Part shown: one piece after another, positions 31,601 through 42,710 of the stretch
How positions within the stretch are numbered: the stretch's first letter is position 1
Layout of the letters: every line of letters begins with the position of its first letter
Origin: Lutraria lutraria
Lineage: Eukaryota; Mollusca; Bivalvia; Venerida; Mactridae
NCBI GenBank assembly: GCA_964023205.1
Contig: OZ026840.1
Location: 11,952,603 to 12,016,602, forward strand
Reading direction: 5' to 3'
Length of the DNA: 64,000 nucleotides
Made by a program: the position numbers and the translations under genes
Notes under the pieces: model-generated
The model's database searches: none
What the model saw: only the letters and a program-made list of their open reading frames with translations
Told to the model about the DNA's origin: nothing

Positions 31601-33692
31601 TTACGTCCGTTCCTTATATTGAAATAGTGAAAGTACATGTAGTTGTGTGTTTACCAGCCTTAGGTGATCTTTACCTCCCACTATGGGCAGCATTCCCAAG
31701 CAACCTGCTCTATGTTGTATTCACATATTTGCCACACAACACTCATTTCTGTGTCCAGTGTGAAATGGTGGGGTCATCCGTGTCATACAGACACATGTTT
31801 GGTTTCTGATCTACTTTTATCTTTATGTAACGAGAACATAAATCAACGACTGAAAGCAATGTCTTATTTATGTGAAGTATAGAAAGCAAAAGAAAAAACA
31901 TTATCAGGCACGAGGTTTACCTTACCACATGGTGTAAATAACTATGAATCGATTATCCTGCCATACATTAATACAAGCAACAACATAATTATACTAGTAA
32001 CAAATATATTTTTGGAAACTTAACAAAATTCAGCTTTCCATTGCCACAACCTGCTCGGCGCAGATCAAAGTACATGCGCCATCTAAATGTTAAGCTAGTT
32101 CCCGTTACATATTACAGTGCAAGTCTATTAAGTTCAGCTTCTACGAATACTTTCGGTACTTTTATTACTATATATCTCATCCACGGGTAAGTGCTATTCT
32201 ATTATTGTAGATACTATGAACATGTATGAAAAAAAATTGTGTCAAGTACCTGTGGTGCCTTCATGCAATACTCGCTGATACAAAATTAAATTTTCTAGGA
32301 TATTTGATTACTACATGTTTGTTTTCTTTCAAAATCTCAACTGGTTTCTGCCTTTTTTATGTCTAAACCAAAACGAGTAAGTGAAAAAAGGTTATCACCA
32401 GGGACCAGTACACATGACATGTAACTTAATGATTTTATCAAGTACAAATAAGCATAGTGCCACGAGAAAAACATGCCAGCAAAGCACGTAAGTCACCTTG
32501 ATCCAAGGAGCGTTGACAAAAATCGAGTGTAAGGTACCTGTATCAATAGAATCGTCTAGCTAGTTACAACATTCACAGCCTTATATATGCTTGTTAATTT
32601 GTAAATAAGAGGTTAAGTTGCTGTGCCACAAACGTCTAACTCTCCAATTTCTAGTTTCCTCACAATCTGTATAAGCGCGTTTCCTTCATAGAATTCTCCT
32701 GGATTTAATCACCATCATGATAGTCCTACTTTAATCCACAAACAATGTGGTCCGCAAAGCAATTAGTACCTGTTATGACGCAAACTACGGATTGTTAAGC
32801 TGTCAATTATATATTTTTAATAGATACGAATCTCATTAATACGAAATCTTAAAATTTTATTGGTAACAAACTTTATGGCAACGTATCGATGGATCGGAGG
32901 CAAATTGATTTTGTAATGTTTGTCTATCTGTCTGTTTGTTTGCACCAAACTTCACCTTGTCTATTAAATCAAAACGCTTCCTCCTGCAGCCATCAAACTT
33001 CATACGTTGGTTCGTTCCTCATGACAACCTATATATACAGGACCTGCTTATTTTCAGGTCAAATGTCAAGGTAACGGGTCATATTGTGTTTTAGTAAACG
33101 CATCTTGTTGAAATTAAAAACAAAACACCAGCATAACAAACATCATGTATATAACAAAGACAACAATACGCAAAGAAAACAACAGCAACATTTAGAACTA
33201 AAACAGAAGCGATCAAAGTCTTTGAGTTAATGAGGATCTTTTCAATTAACTATTTACAATGTTGTATGCTTTACACTATAACAGGGGACATGATAAACTC
33301 ATTACAAAGGTTATTTTCTCACAATTTGCCGTTCATTATCGTCTGCTGGCACAGGATTTTCTTCAATTGTTTCATAGGCGTTGAAAATCTCACAATGTTG
33401 CGCTACGCCAATAAATGACACGGGCTAGAGGGAGCAATTAACTGCTTTTATATATGAAACTAGCTTCTGGGGGTCTTAGTCGGTACCCTTCTCCACTATG
33501 GCGCCCGTTTCTATGTCTAGTATCTATTTTTTGTATTGTCCTTCCTTCTAATCAAGCAAAATGCTTGAATCTCATACTGACCCAGGTTTTCTCATATTGT
33601 TAACCTCTATATTGACCTAGTATACCTAGTATGACCATTTATAAAATATCCCTACCAATAGTATACACATTTATACATGTAGTTGATTATTA
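31601..33692. other. No recognisable gene
   Basis: Noncoding by eye. A fragment at 32915-33110 (TGTCTATCTGTCTGTTTG, CAGGTCAAATGTCAAGG, ending GCATCTTGTT) may be a decayed pearl-like element. The segment 32046-32120 resembles 40513-40615. Short frames such as 31507-31809 have no family signal. Confidence 0.5.
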
Positions 33693-33931
33693 TTACCGTC
33701 TTGCATTCTTTTTACACCAACACGTGGATGCCAAGCGTTTCATCTCTCGTCTGACTTTTCCCATCCGTATCAGATAGACGATAGGGCTACAGAAAGAATT
33801 CAGAAAACACAAGCTGTTGAGTGCATGTGGAATGGTCACAGACGGCGAGATTCCACCAAGGGTCAAATCAAATAAAAGTGGTAATATCGTCGCATCATAC
33901 ACAACCACCAACACGCCCATAGTAACGAGAA
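33693..33931 (-). CDS. GPCR exon 2 (TM6-TM7 and tail)
   Basis: The acceptor on the minus strand is TTATAAATTCAG, and the exon begins TTCTCG. 239 nt, two bases completing the split codon. The stop is TAA (33693-33695). The basic segment after TM7 (GKVRREMKRL) fits helix 8, and the CWC that follows could be palmitoylated. Confidence 0.8.
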
Positions 33932-36681
33932 CTGAATTTATAAACAAATGGTGGGTTATTACATACTGTGAACTCCTATATTACATATTTTAGCTGATAC
34001 AAATTACAAGTACCATAATGAAACACCTTAACACCATTGTTCGTAAAGATGAAATATCATATACTAGTATAACCAATTGTTGTAGTTGTTGACAGCAGAC
34101 CTATCAAGAGATCCTGGATTCTGTATAAATATTAGCTTGCTATCTACAAATGAATTCCACTTTTTCAAGAAGCAGGGCTCTCATCATGTGACCCTTAAAA
34201 TGGCAGTTTAAGCATAAAGCTTCTGACTGTTGAGAACTTGTACAAAGGGGTCAGATTCACAATAACAATAGTAAGAAATTGTGTTGACCCTTATATATCA
34301 GCCAAGGACCATTTTTGACCCGTGGACAGCTTTTGACGTCTAGTGAGTACCCTGTTAATAAGAATGATCAACGATTAAGGACACACGGCCTTAGAGTATA
34401 TTGTAATGCATGTTTCTTTAACTAAATCTAAGCAGACGACTTGAGCGGCGGCTGTTGTCCCAACTCACGAACCCGAGGTCACATGACCTACCCGTGCTAG
34501 ATATCTATAAAGCTAAGTGGATGGGTTCACACCAGCTGGAGGTAATGTTTTATTTAAAAAAAGAGCTTAGCCTAAACATGTCTATGCAATGACGCTTAGA
34601 CCGGCGCATGCGCGCACAATCTGAAATAATATTAGAAATCGGTTGACAAACAAGTAGAGATCGTGAACCTTGTTAATAATTGAATTCTCTATGTAATTAC
34701 TATGCCAGAATCTCCAGCGGCCAAAACAAGCTAAATATAATAAAAACGAGGGCGGATAAACGGTCAAGAATTTCCAGTGGATGGACGTCCAACTGAAGAG
34801 TATTGAAAATAAACTTAACAATGAAGTCTAACGTCTGTAATAAATGAAGTGAAAATGAAGCGTGATGATACTTTTAGTGAATGTAAATTTGATTTTACAT
34901 TATGTTGTGTTGTCACTGGTCACCATATCAATGTTTTATATCCCGTTTAATCACCGAAGATGTGTGCGTCTTAGGTAGGCATGGGCTCTTTTGGCTCAAG
35001 TGTGCGGAAATTTTGAACAAGTGAGAAAGATATATGCCGTTTCTCGGCCCACATTAAGTCGAGGGTCAAAGGCAAATATAGGATAAAGTGGGTAACCAGA
35101 AACACTTTGTTTTCTACGCTTAGATATTTGGTCGGATGTTCTTATAGATGCATGTTTATCAATATTTGGTCGGATGTTCTTATAGATGCATGTTTATCAA
35201 TATTTGGTCGGATGTTCTTATACATGTAGATGCATGTTTATCAATATTTGGTCGGATGTTCTTATACATGTAGATGCATGTTTATCAATATTTGGTCGGA
35301 TGTTCTTATAGATGCATGTTTATCAATATTTGGTCGGATGTTCTTATAGATGCATGTTTATCGAACCAAAATATATAAAAACATAACTAAAAATGAATCT
35401 ATTGCTTCGTTTTGTGACATATTTTAGTTAGCAAAACCAGAAGGAGAGCTTGATCAGTTCTAAGTAAAAGTAGCTAGAGTAAAAGAACTTACATTGTTTT
35501 AAGTCATTCGTTACTCCGGATGATGGCGTATATTCACGACCAGCGCTTGTCCTAGTGGATATATTTTGATTACCTAAATGGTTGCCCAACTCTCGCTCAT
35601 TCTGTAAGCCCGTACATTTACCATACTCAGACACTGCAGTGCCTTGTGTTTTGACTTGATTTCTATTCTGATTTAGTTTTTTCTCGGAAACTATATCATT
35701 CATTTCTCCATTAAAATCAACGTGAGGCAAATCAAAAGTAGCGGTATGGCGTGTTTGAACGAATAAATTCTCCCGGTTGGACAAATTAATGCGGGCAGAG
35801 ATGTGACGATTTCCTTCGCATAACTGATTTGAAATGTCAACACTTGATGAAGTACGCGGTACACACTCACTGACTGTCTGTATTTGAACCACACCAAATG
35901 TTGAATCATCTTCTTTATCCAAATCTCCAAAATCATCAGTATCACTTCCTACAGAAAATGCTTTTACTCTTACTGATCGACCATTCAATTTTCCAGTTTT
36001 GTCGATAGCCATTTCAGTATTTGGCAAGGCACCGACTCTCGCTCTATACTTCATAAATAGTATTATAAGGAGGACGAGTGTTACATTCATTATTACCAGT
36101 GGAATATCAAACAAAACGGCAAAGTACACTAGTGAAAACTGAATGTTTGAAAACAACGCCCTTCTACAATCCAACAATTTTACTCCGGAACTATTCCAAA
36201 CGATGTAAGGAACAGACACCCCGAAAACAGCTATCAACCAAACGAGACATGTCGCCATTCCGCAATATTTGGTTCTCACTTTTATTTCTCCCACTGTGAT
36301 CTTCTTCATGACCATAAGACGATGGACACAGAATACAGTTATACTTAAGAGACTGGTGAAGTTTGTCAGCATGAACGGAAAAGATTTAAAGACGCATTCG
36401 CCATAGCTATGTGGAGGTGACACCAGATACCAAGACAACAAAGTTGGAATCAGCAGCAACGAGTTCACCAAATCTGTGACCATAATGCTTATCATGGCCA
36501 TGGTGTTCTGCACGAATGGGAAATGTCGGAGATTATAAAAACTCAGCAGAAGAAAGCCATTAAGAATTGACACTGTAAGAAACGACAGCAATAAAACCAC
36601 ACCAAGAGTATACTGGTAGGTGGTCAATTGTTCAATTTCTCCAACAGTGTTATTCATGTTAGACGTATATGGAAACTTCAT
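33693..36681 (-). CDS. Orphan rhodopsin-type (class A) G-protein-coupled receptor, two exons
   Basis: Seven-helix plasma-membrane receptor of about 475 residues; ligand unknown. Exon 1 (36681-35493, 396 codons plus one base) encodes TM1 (LSFLTVSILNGFLLLSFYNL), TM2 with the conserved Asp (ISIMVTDLVNSLLLIP), a Cys before TM3 (GECVFKSF), TM3 ending CVHRLMVM, TM4 with Trp (CLVWLIAVFGVSVPYIVW), TM5 and a ~190-residue Ser/Asp-rich third intracellular loop. Exon 2 (33931-33693) encodes TM6 (TMGVLVVVYDATILPLLF), TM7 (LCFLNSFCSPIVYLIRMG) and a short tail with CWC cysteines. Minus-strand donor GTAAGTTC and acceptor TTCAG agree in phase (1+2). DRY is replaced by VHR, CWxP by YDATILP and NPxxY by SPIVY. 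A missed micro-exon before TM6 is possible. Confidence 0.85.
35126..35361 (+). repeat. 38/44-bp tandem repeat, about 6 copies
   Basis: The unit is TATTTGGTCGGATGTTCTTA then TAGATGCATGTTTATCAA. Two units carry an extra CATGTA. It lies in the receptor intron. Confidence 0.9.
35493..36681 (-). CDS. GPCR exon 1 (TM1-TM5 and loop 3)
   Basis: The start chosen is the first Met (MKFPYTSNMNNTVGEIEQ); the second Met at residue 9 also keeps an N-glycosylation site (NNT). The donor on the minus strand is CAAT|GTAAGTTC at 35492. The 1.56 kb intron to exon 2 holds the 38-bp array at 35126-35361. Confidence 0.85.
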
Positions 36682-37621
36682 AGAGTTTTATACCAAGTAG
36701 ATTGTATCTGAATTTTCTGTGATGTCCTTTAATCCTCTTAATCAGTTAGCTGATAGAATTCCTCTTTCAAATGAACCGTTTATATGGTATTATCACATCA
36801 TTTTGTAAAGCAGATATTAACGAAATATTTTTAAAAAAACAGTACACGTTTATCATATACTCTATGATAAAATACAGAATCGCTCCGGCCTCTCCTACGT
36901 AAAAATGAATTTATGTAAGTGCGATAATTGCAAATATATATTTCCTGCACAATCACGTGTTAACAAAGCACCAATCATTGGAACATTATCGGTTAAACAC
37001 AAGTAAGTCCCTGTCAAACAAGCACATGAAGAGATTATCGGTCGTATGGCAATCGTAATTACTCGGGCATTTCCGTAACGGAGAAAAAACACTTTTCTTA
37101 AGACAAACGTCGAGGAGTTTCAATTGGTCATATGTTTGTAATTTCCGGAAGTTCTGTTTTCATATTTCCTCTGTATTGTCTTCAGTTATCTAACTCCTGA
37201 AATCATGAACAAGAAGCAATCATCTCTTATCGACTATTTACTCCATATACATCACACGAATCTGAATGTCATAGAATTAACTTATCTCAGAGTATCTCAG
37301 CATCGGAATAATTCTGCAAATAAAGCACTTTGTTATGTCATAGTTTGATAACATACAATCTGAAATATAATCAGAGGTACAGAAAGTATTCATGGAAACT
37401 GAACTTGCCATGCAATATGAAACGGGAAATAGTTAAACAATAATTATTGTATGGGGATGTAGAAAACGTAGAAATTTGGTCCGTATCCAAATTCACGCGC
37501 ACTGAGCGAGTGATACCTTTAGAAAGCCGAGCTGACGTCCAGTTTCCAGAAATTCAGCAAGCACCAGTTTTATTTCAGTGTACGTTAATTTGTTCCCAAT
37601 ATATTTCGACGGGGATTACGT
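36682..37621. other. Receptor 5' flank
   Basis: AT-rich upstream region of the minus-strand receptor. No confident TATA box or further exon was recognised. Confidence 0.3.
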
Positions 37622-39243
37622 ACGTAATGTAGCGAAAGCTGATATTTAAACCAATAATAGATTTTGTCAACATTCTCTAAAATCAGCTTGAAGTTATCAA
37701 CATTCTCGAAAAAGTACCTAAAAAAGAGAAAATTTGGAGTGCGGGACCCGACAAATTGCTACAAAAACGACAAACGTCAAATTTACCCTTTAGAGGATTC
37801 AAATTTACACTATGGGTGTTTCAATAAGGTCAAACTAGTCTAAAACGTCTATATAACGACTTGTTAAAACGAAATCACAGCGATGACAATTCACAACTTC
37901 CAACTTCGAAAATTGTTCCGGAGTTGGCTCCCAAACCACAAAATTTACGTTCATGAACTAAAGTTGAGAGCTTTCTTAAAACCGGCGGCCACCTGATGCG
38001 CATATACTTTATATCCAGTAATGTAATACTAGAAGCCCAAGGGCAACATGTCGAGCCCCTATTTAGCCAGCTTGTGATCTTGACCTTTGAACTACAAGTA
38101 TGGGTGATATTCATGACAAATCATTTCATTGAAGTAAACTTTAATACCAATTTATTTCAAAATCCTTGAATGCAAACAGAAGTTACAGCCCAGACGAGGA
38201 AAATATATTTGACCGAATGTGTAATCTTGACCTTTGACCTATGAAAATCTGGGTGTTGCCCAAGACACATGGTCTCATTGTATGTTGGCAAGTCATTTTC
38301 AAATAATTCAATGCATAAGGGAGGCACAGCCCTGACAAGGTGTATAATGATTATTTTTTATGTTTGACCTCTAAGTGTGACCTTGACCTTTGAGCTAGAG
38401 ACCTGGATCTTACGCACTGCACACCGACTCATGGTGTTTAACAATTATGCCAAGTTATCTTAAAAAGTTTCTATGCATAAGGGAGATACAGCCCGGACAA
38501 GGTGTATAATGCTCATTTTTGACGTTTTACCTCTAAGTGTGACCTTGACCTTTGAGCTAGAGACCTGGATCTTGCGCACTGCACACTGTCCCATGTTGTT
38601 TAACAATTATGCCAAGTTATCTTAAAAAGTTTCTATGCATAAGGGAGATACAGCCCGGACAAAGTCTATAATGCTCATTTTTGACGTTTGACCTCTAAGT
38701 GTGACCTTGACCTTTGAGCTAGAGACCCGGATCTTGTGCACTGCACACCGTCTAATGGTGTTTAACAATTATGCCAAGTTATCTTAAAAAGTTTCTATGC
38801 ATGAGGGAGATACTGCCCGGACAAGGTCTATAATGCTCATTTTTGACGTTTGACCTCTAAGTGTGACCTTGACCTTTGAGCTAGAGACCTGGAATACGGC
38901 ACTGCACACCGTCTCATGGTGTTTCACAATTATGCCAAGTTATTTGAAAAAGTGTCAATGCATAAAGGAGATACAGCCCGGACAAGGATCCGGACGGACA
39001 CACTAACTCACTAACTCACTAACTCACTCACTAACTAACTAACTAACTAACCAACTAACTAACGTACAGACACGCAACCGCCATTGTGGCGACTATGTCG
39101 AGCTCACCGCAGGCGGGCTCGACAAAAATGTTCAAACTTACCGAAAACGTATCCATTTTTTCACAAAAATATCACATTTAGTCCGCCATCTTACCAACAT
39201 TCTCAAAAGCGTCGCTTAAATATCAACTTTCGCTACATTACGT
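37622..39243. mobile_element. TIR element carrying a nested pearl-like copy
   Basis: ACGTAATGTAGCGAAAGCTG ATATTTAA (37622-37649) is complementary, with one mismatch, to 39216-39243. Subterminal CAACATTCTC motifs occur at both ends. After removing the nested element at 38030-39127 about 0.5 kb of noncoding sequence remains, so this is a MITE-type element. Confidence 0.7.
38030..39127 (-). repeat. Pearl-like element, subfamily D, copy 2 (reversed)
   Basis: In plus-strand order it starts CTAGAAGCCCAAGGGCAACA TGTCGAG and carries about six reversed ~162 bp core units (GACCTCTAAGTGTGACCTTG recurs). It then has an ACTAACTC microsatellite (39001-39055) and the end GTCGAGCTCACCGCAGGCGG GCTCGACA. It is an inverted counterpart of 10303-11596. 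The frame at 37875-38114 is not a gene. Confidence 0.8.
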
Positions 39244-39734
39244 TGCGCCCCCTGACGTAGCCAAAGGGTAAAAATTCTACGACACTATATTTTTGATCCA
39301 GGAGACGGATACCGTCAAGTCTAAACTGTTTCAATATTCATCTGTTGAGTACAACACTTATTATTTCAGATATAAATATATATACGTATATTTAACATAC
39401 GTACCTGGATTATTTGGACTATTAAACATACACCGGAATAAATTCGATCAGCATATAAACTGCAAGAAAAGACATCCTAAACAATACTGGTCTGTAAATT
39501 ATCTGGCCGCAGAAAACTATTTGACTTGTAGAATTACATGATTACGCTTGAATCTCGTGTAACATCGGGTTAACTACTGGACCTAAAGGCCCTGCTTGTG
39601 TCTGACTATTCGAGTGACACTGATTTTGTTCAATGCGGTGATGTATTGTTTTAAAAAATTATTCGACCATTCTATATAGACAGCAAAATAAAAATAATAT
39701 CTTTAACTCATAGTTTAGCACTGGAATTTCAAAA

Positions 39735-40028
39735 ATGACGAGAAAGATAGTAAGGGTGAAATTCAACGGAAATTCAACTCGATACTACATTGTATCTACA
39801 AAGAATTCATATCTTTTCGTAATATTTCTGTTTATAGTAAGAAAGAAATACGTGATATCTAGTGCGTATTGGCATTATGATTCTACTTCTAGGAGTGTTG
39901 AGCATCATTTCGAGTGTGCAGATGGAAGCAGTAATGAGACAAGTCATCGAATAACATCAATTTGCAATAAGTCCCACACGTTACAGTTTGTATTAAATGG
40001 TCAACAACTAGTCGGTGTCAGACAATAG
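39735..40028 (+). CDS. Possible small ORF of unknown function (97 codons)
   Basis: An uninterrupted frame from ATG to TAG, starting MTRKIVRVKFNGNSTRYYI, with a hydrophobic stretch (SYLFVIFLFIV, residues 25-35) and a polar second half (ECADGSSNETSHRITS). No family is recognised and no splice partners are evident. Coding status is unproven; it could be chance or an exon of an unknown gene. Confidence 0.2.
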   Translation: MTRKIVRVKFNGNSTRYYIVSTKNSYLFVIFLFIVRKKYVISSAYWHYDSTSRSVEHHFECADGSSNETSHRITSICNKSHTLQFVLNGQQLVGVRQ

Positions 40029-40142
40029 GAGTTGTGTGGTCGATATTAAGTACATGAACGGAAAGATTCAAATATTTCATTAGCGACACATACTGAAATC
40101 GATCCGCAAGTGTCAACTTTTCCGAAAAGCATAATTATTAAT

Positions 40143-40232
40143 AAATTAATTAAACAACTTGGTGACAGCTTTGTATGTCCATTTGTGTAAATCGCGACAT
40201 ACAAAGCTGTCACCAAGTTGTTTAATTAATTT
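40143..40232. repeat. Perfect 37-bp palindrome (foldback 1)
   Basis: Arm 40143-40179 (AAATTAATTAAACAACTTGG ... TTTGTATGTC) is exactly complementary to 40196-40232, with a 16-base spacer. Confidence 0.95.
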
Positions 40233-40240
40233 AACAAAGA

Positions 40241-40392
40241 AAAAAATGTGAAAAATTAATTCTACCTACGTATCGAATAACACGGGATTATTATACGCAT
40301 CATAAAAGGGGATCTCACTGAAAAATGTAGATTCGCCTATAATAATCCCGTGCTATTCGATACGTAGGTAGAATTAATTTTTCACATTTTTT
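40241..40392. repeat. 55-bp palindrome (foldback 2)
   Basis: Arm 40241-40295 (AATTCTACCTACGTATCGAA in its middle) is complementary, with one mismatch, to 40338-40392, with a 42-base spacer. It starts eight bases after foldback 1. Confidence 0.95.
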
Positions 40393-42099
40393 ATTTGTTC
40401 AATAGGCATGGTCAGTATCACTGTTAGCACCAATTCATTTTTTTTATTGATTTGTACCAGTAAACGTCAATGTATCTGTAAACTAAACGATAGTTTAGCT
40501 TTCAATAACAGTCACTCGCTCGGCGCGCATCAATTTTGATGCGGACCAAAAAAACAACGTTTTTTCTACACCCACCATGCACGTTAAACTAGTTCCTGTT
40601 CCATGCTGCAGTGAAATGCGATTATCTTAGAAGAAACTCTTCGAAAGTTCGGCTGTTGACAAAAATGGGCCGCGTCAATCATGTTATTGAGATGAGATTT
40701 TTCATTGATAGATATGTTTCCGAAAGAACTTGGACGCAAGTGCGAAGCATTTCCGTGTATTCCGTATGTTCTGTTAAGAAATGCGCTAAAGTAAGCAAAA
40801 AATATGGGTTAAACCAATGAAATTGTATTCTGAGGCGAGTCGTTTCTGTCAAATTTGTGCAAATTCTTGCTTGATACGATTTCTAAGACCGGGATAACTT
40901 TGGTTTAAACCAAATGGTTATTTATGTATAACATACATCATCAGAAGCGGGTAAAGGACTAGCGTGTTATGATTTGAATAAGGTAATTAACATTTTACTA
41001 TAAGACAGAAAAAGCCGAATAATACCCACAATCTTTCCAAAATGGCTGAAGTTTGTTTACAAATTGACGAAACGACGCAATTTTGATTCTCCACCCTGAA
41101 TGGAATCGTTTACATAATATTATATAAGTGACGACGCGTAATGTTTCAAATAGTTCCATATCTAAAATAACCTACCTGTCATCTTCATCATGCCTAGAAT
41201 ACGTCAATGTAACTCAGTTGTTTGAAGATAAAGGTTGAACACCCACGACTTTGTGTTGTATGAAACGAATGAAATACATCATACATATATTCTGGATTGT
41301 TGTTAAACGATGTAATTCCAAATATCTGGCGTAAAATGCGTTTCTTGTAAAAAATCGATTTGTGCTTATTGTTGTTTACGACATTCTAACAGCCTTATCA
41401 TATGGACCTTGAGTATTTAAAGAGACAAAATGATTGTGTGTAGAATGAGAAGTTATTACTCATTTAATGGTGTTTCAAATTTTAAGTAAGTTTCGTTTTA
41501 CTTTATCTTTACTGAGCCCAGGATACGGCAAGCTGATTTATATCTTATGTTGTGTATGGGTTAGAGTACATAATTAATTGGGTGTTCTTTGTTAAAAAGA
41601 AAGAAAAAAGAAGCTGTAGCGACTGTAGCTTTCTTATAACAAAGAACACACAAATATACATTCTAACCGTCATAGTTAATGCCCCGTATGTGCAGTGTAT
41701 ACTAAGTCGTTCTTCGAAACTGAGAAGTTAACAGTAAGTTTTATAGTTATGCTCCTTTTCGCTTAGATTTTTCGTTAAAATTTGTCATGAAGGGCAATAT
41801 CTTGTACACCATCAAAGATATTCAACTTTGAATACTTCCTTATGGAGAAGATGCATCTGTAGGACCAGCAGCAATACTCTTGTCAACAATATTTCAAAGA
41901 TAAATGACATAAAATGTGGTAAGTCTATCTATTTATTTATGTACAATTTTAACATGAAGATTGCATCTAGCGCACGAAATTGGTCCTAAACACTGAACGG
42001 CCATGAATTTGTTACACATGTAACACTTGTAATGTATTGTAACATGAGTAACAGTTTCTTAACAAGGCGAAACCGCCCGTCTTCCTAGGCAACATTGAA
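40393..42099. other. No recognisable gene
   Basis: AT-rich. A 69-codon frame at 40611-40820 (MKCDYLRRNSSKVRLLTK...) shows no family signal. GTAACA-rich motifs related to the 150-bp repeat start at about 41990. No exon with a Walker A motif was seen here for the helicase-like gene to the right. Confidence 0.4.
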
Positions 42100-42450
42100 A
42101 ATACATACAGACGCATTTTTCAAACACATGTAACATAAGTAATATCAATGTAACTAGTATGTAACAACCTTGTAACATCAGTAACACTTATACAAAAATA
42201 GATTTTATGGTCTGTGCGTCCAGTGTTACTGTAACATTGGAAATATATAGAGACGCATTTTTCAAATAAGCGTAACATAAGTAATATCAATGCAACTTGT
42301 ATGTAACAACCTTGTAACACCAGTAACACTTATAAAATAATAGATTTTATGGCCTGTGTGTCCAATGTTACATTGTAACACTGGAAATATATAGAGTCGC
42401 ATTTTTCAAATATGCGTAACATAAGTCATACCAACGTAACTTGTATGGCT
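42100..42450 (-). repeat. Left terminal inverted array (142-144 bp units)
   Basis: About 2.3 units. Each has GACGCATTTTTCAAA, GCGTAACATAAGTAATATCA, TTGTATGTAACAACC and AGATTTTATGGTCTGTG. The 69-codon minus-strand frame (42120-42329) is a repeat artefact. Confidence 0.9.
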
Positions 42451-42480
42451 TTTTATGTTTTATTTACAAGACTCTTTTAG

Positions 42481-42710
42481 CCTATAACTATGTTATCTTT
42501 CAATAAGTGTACACTGCCGTTCCTACTCCAGTCATTGACAAAGTCATCCATGCCATTTGTTTGGGAAGACCCATCTAACCCAGATGAAGTGGGCCAACTA
42601 GCAGTTGATATAGGAAATGGGGCTATGAGAGGCAAATCCACAGAAATGGCAGTTCCACCACTCACTGCTTGTCTTATAACTGCCAATTTTGATTTGGCGT
42701 CTGTGGCAAG
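42481..42710 (+). CDS. Helicase-like gene exon 1 (Walker B and motif C)
   Basis: Acceptor-like CAAGACTCTTTTAG ends at 42480; donor GTATGT starts at 42711. The frame is open from the acceptor, with a Met at 42490, so it may be either an internal exon or a first coding exon. It starts only 31 bp inside the left array. Confidence 0.55.
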
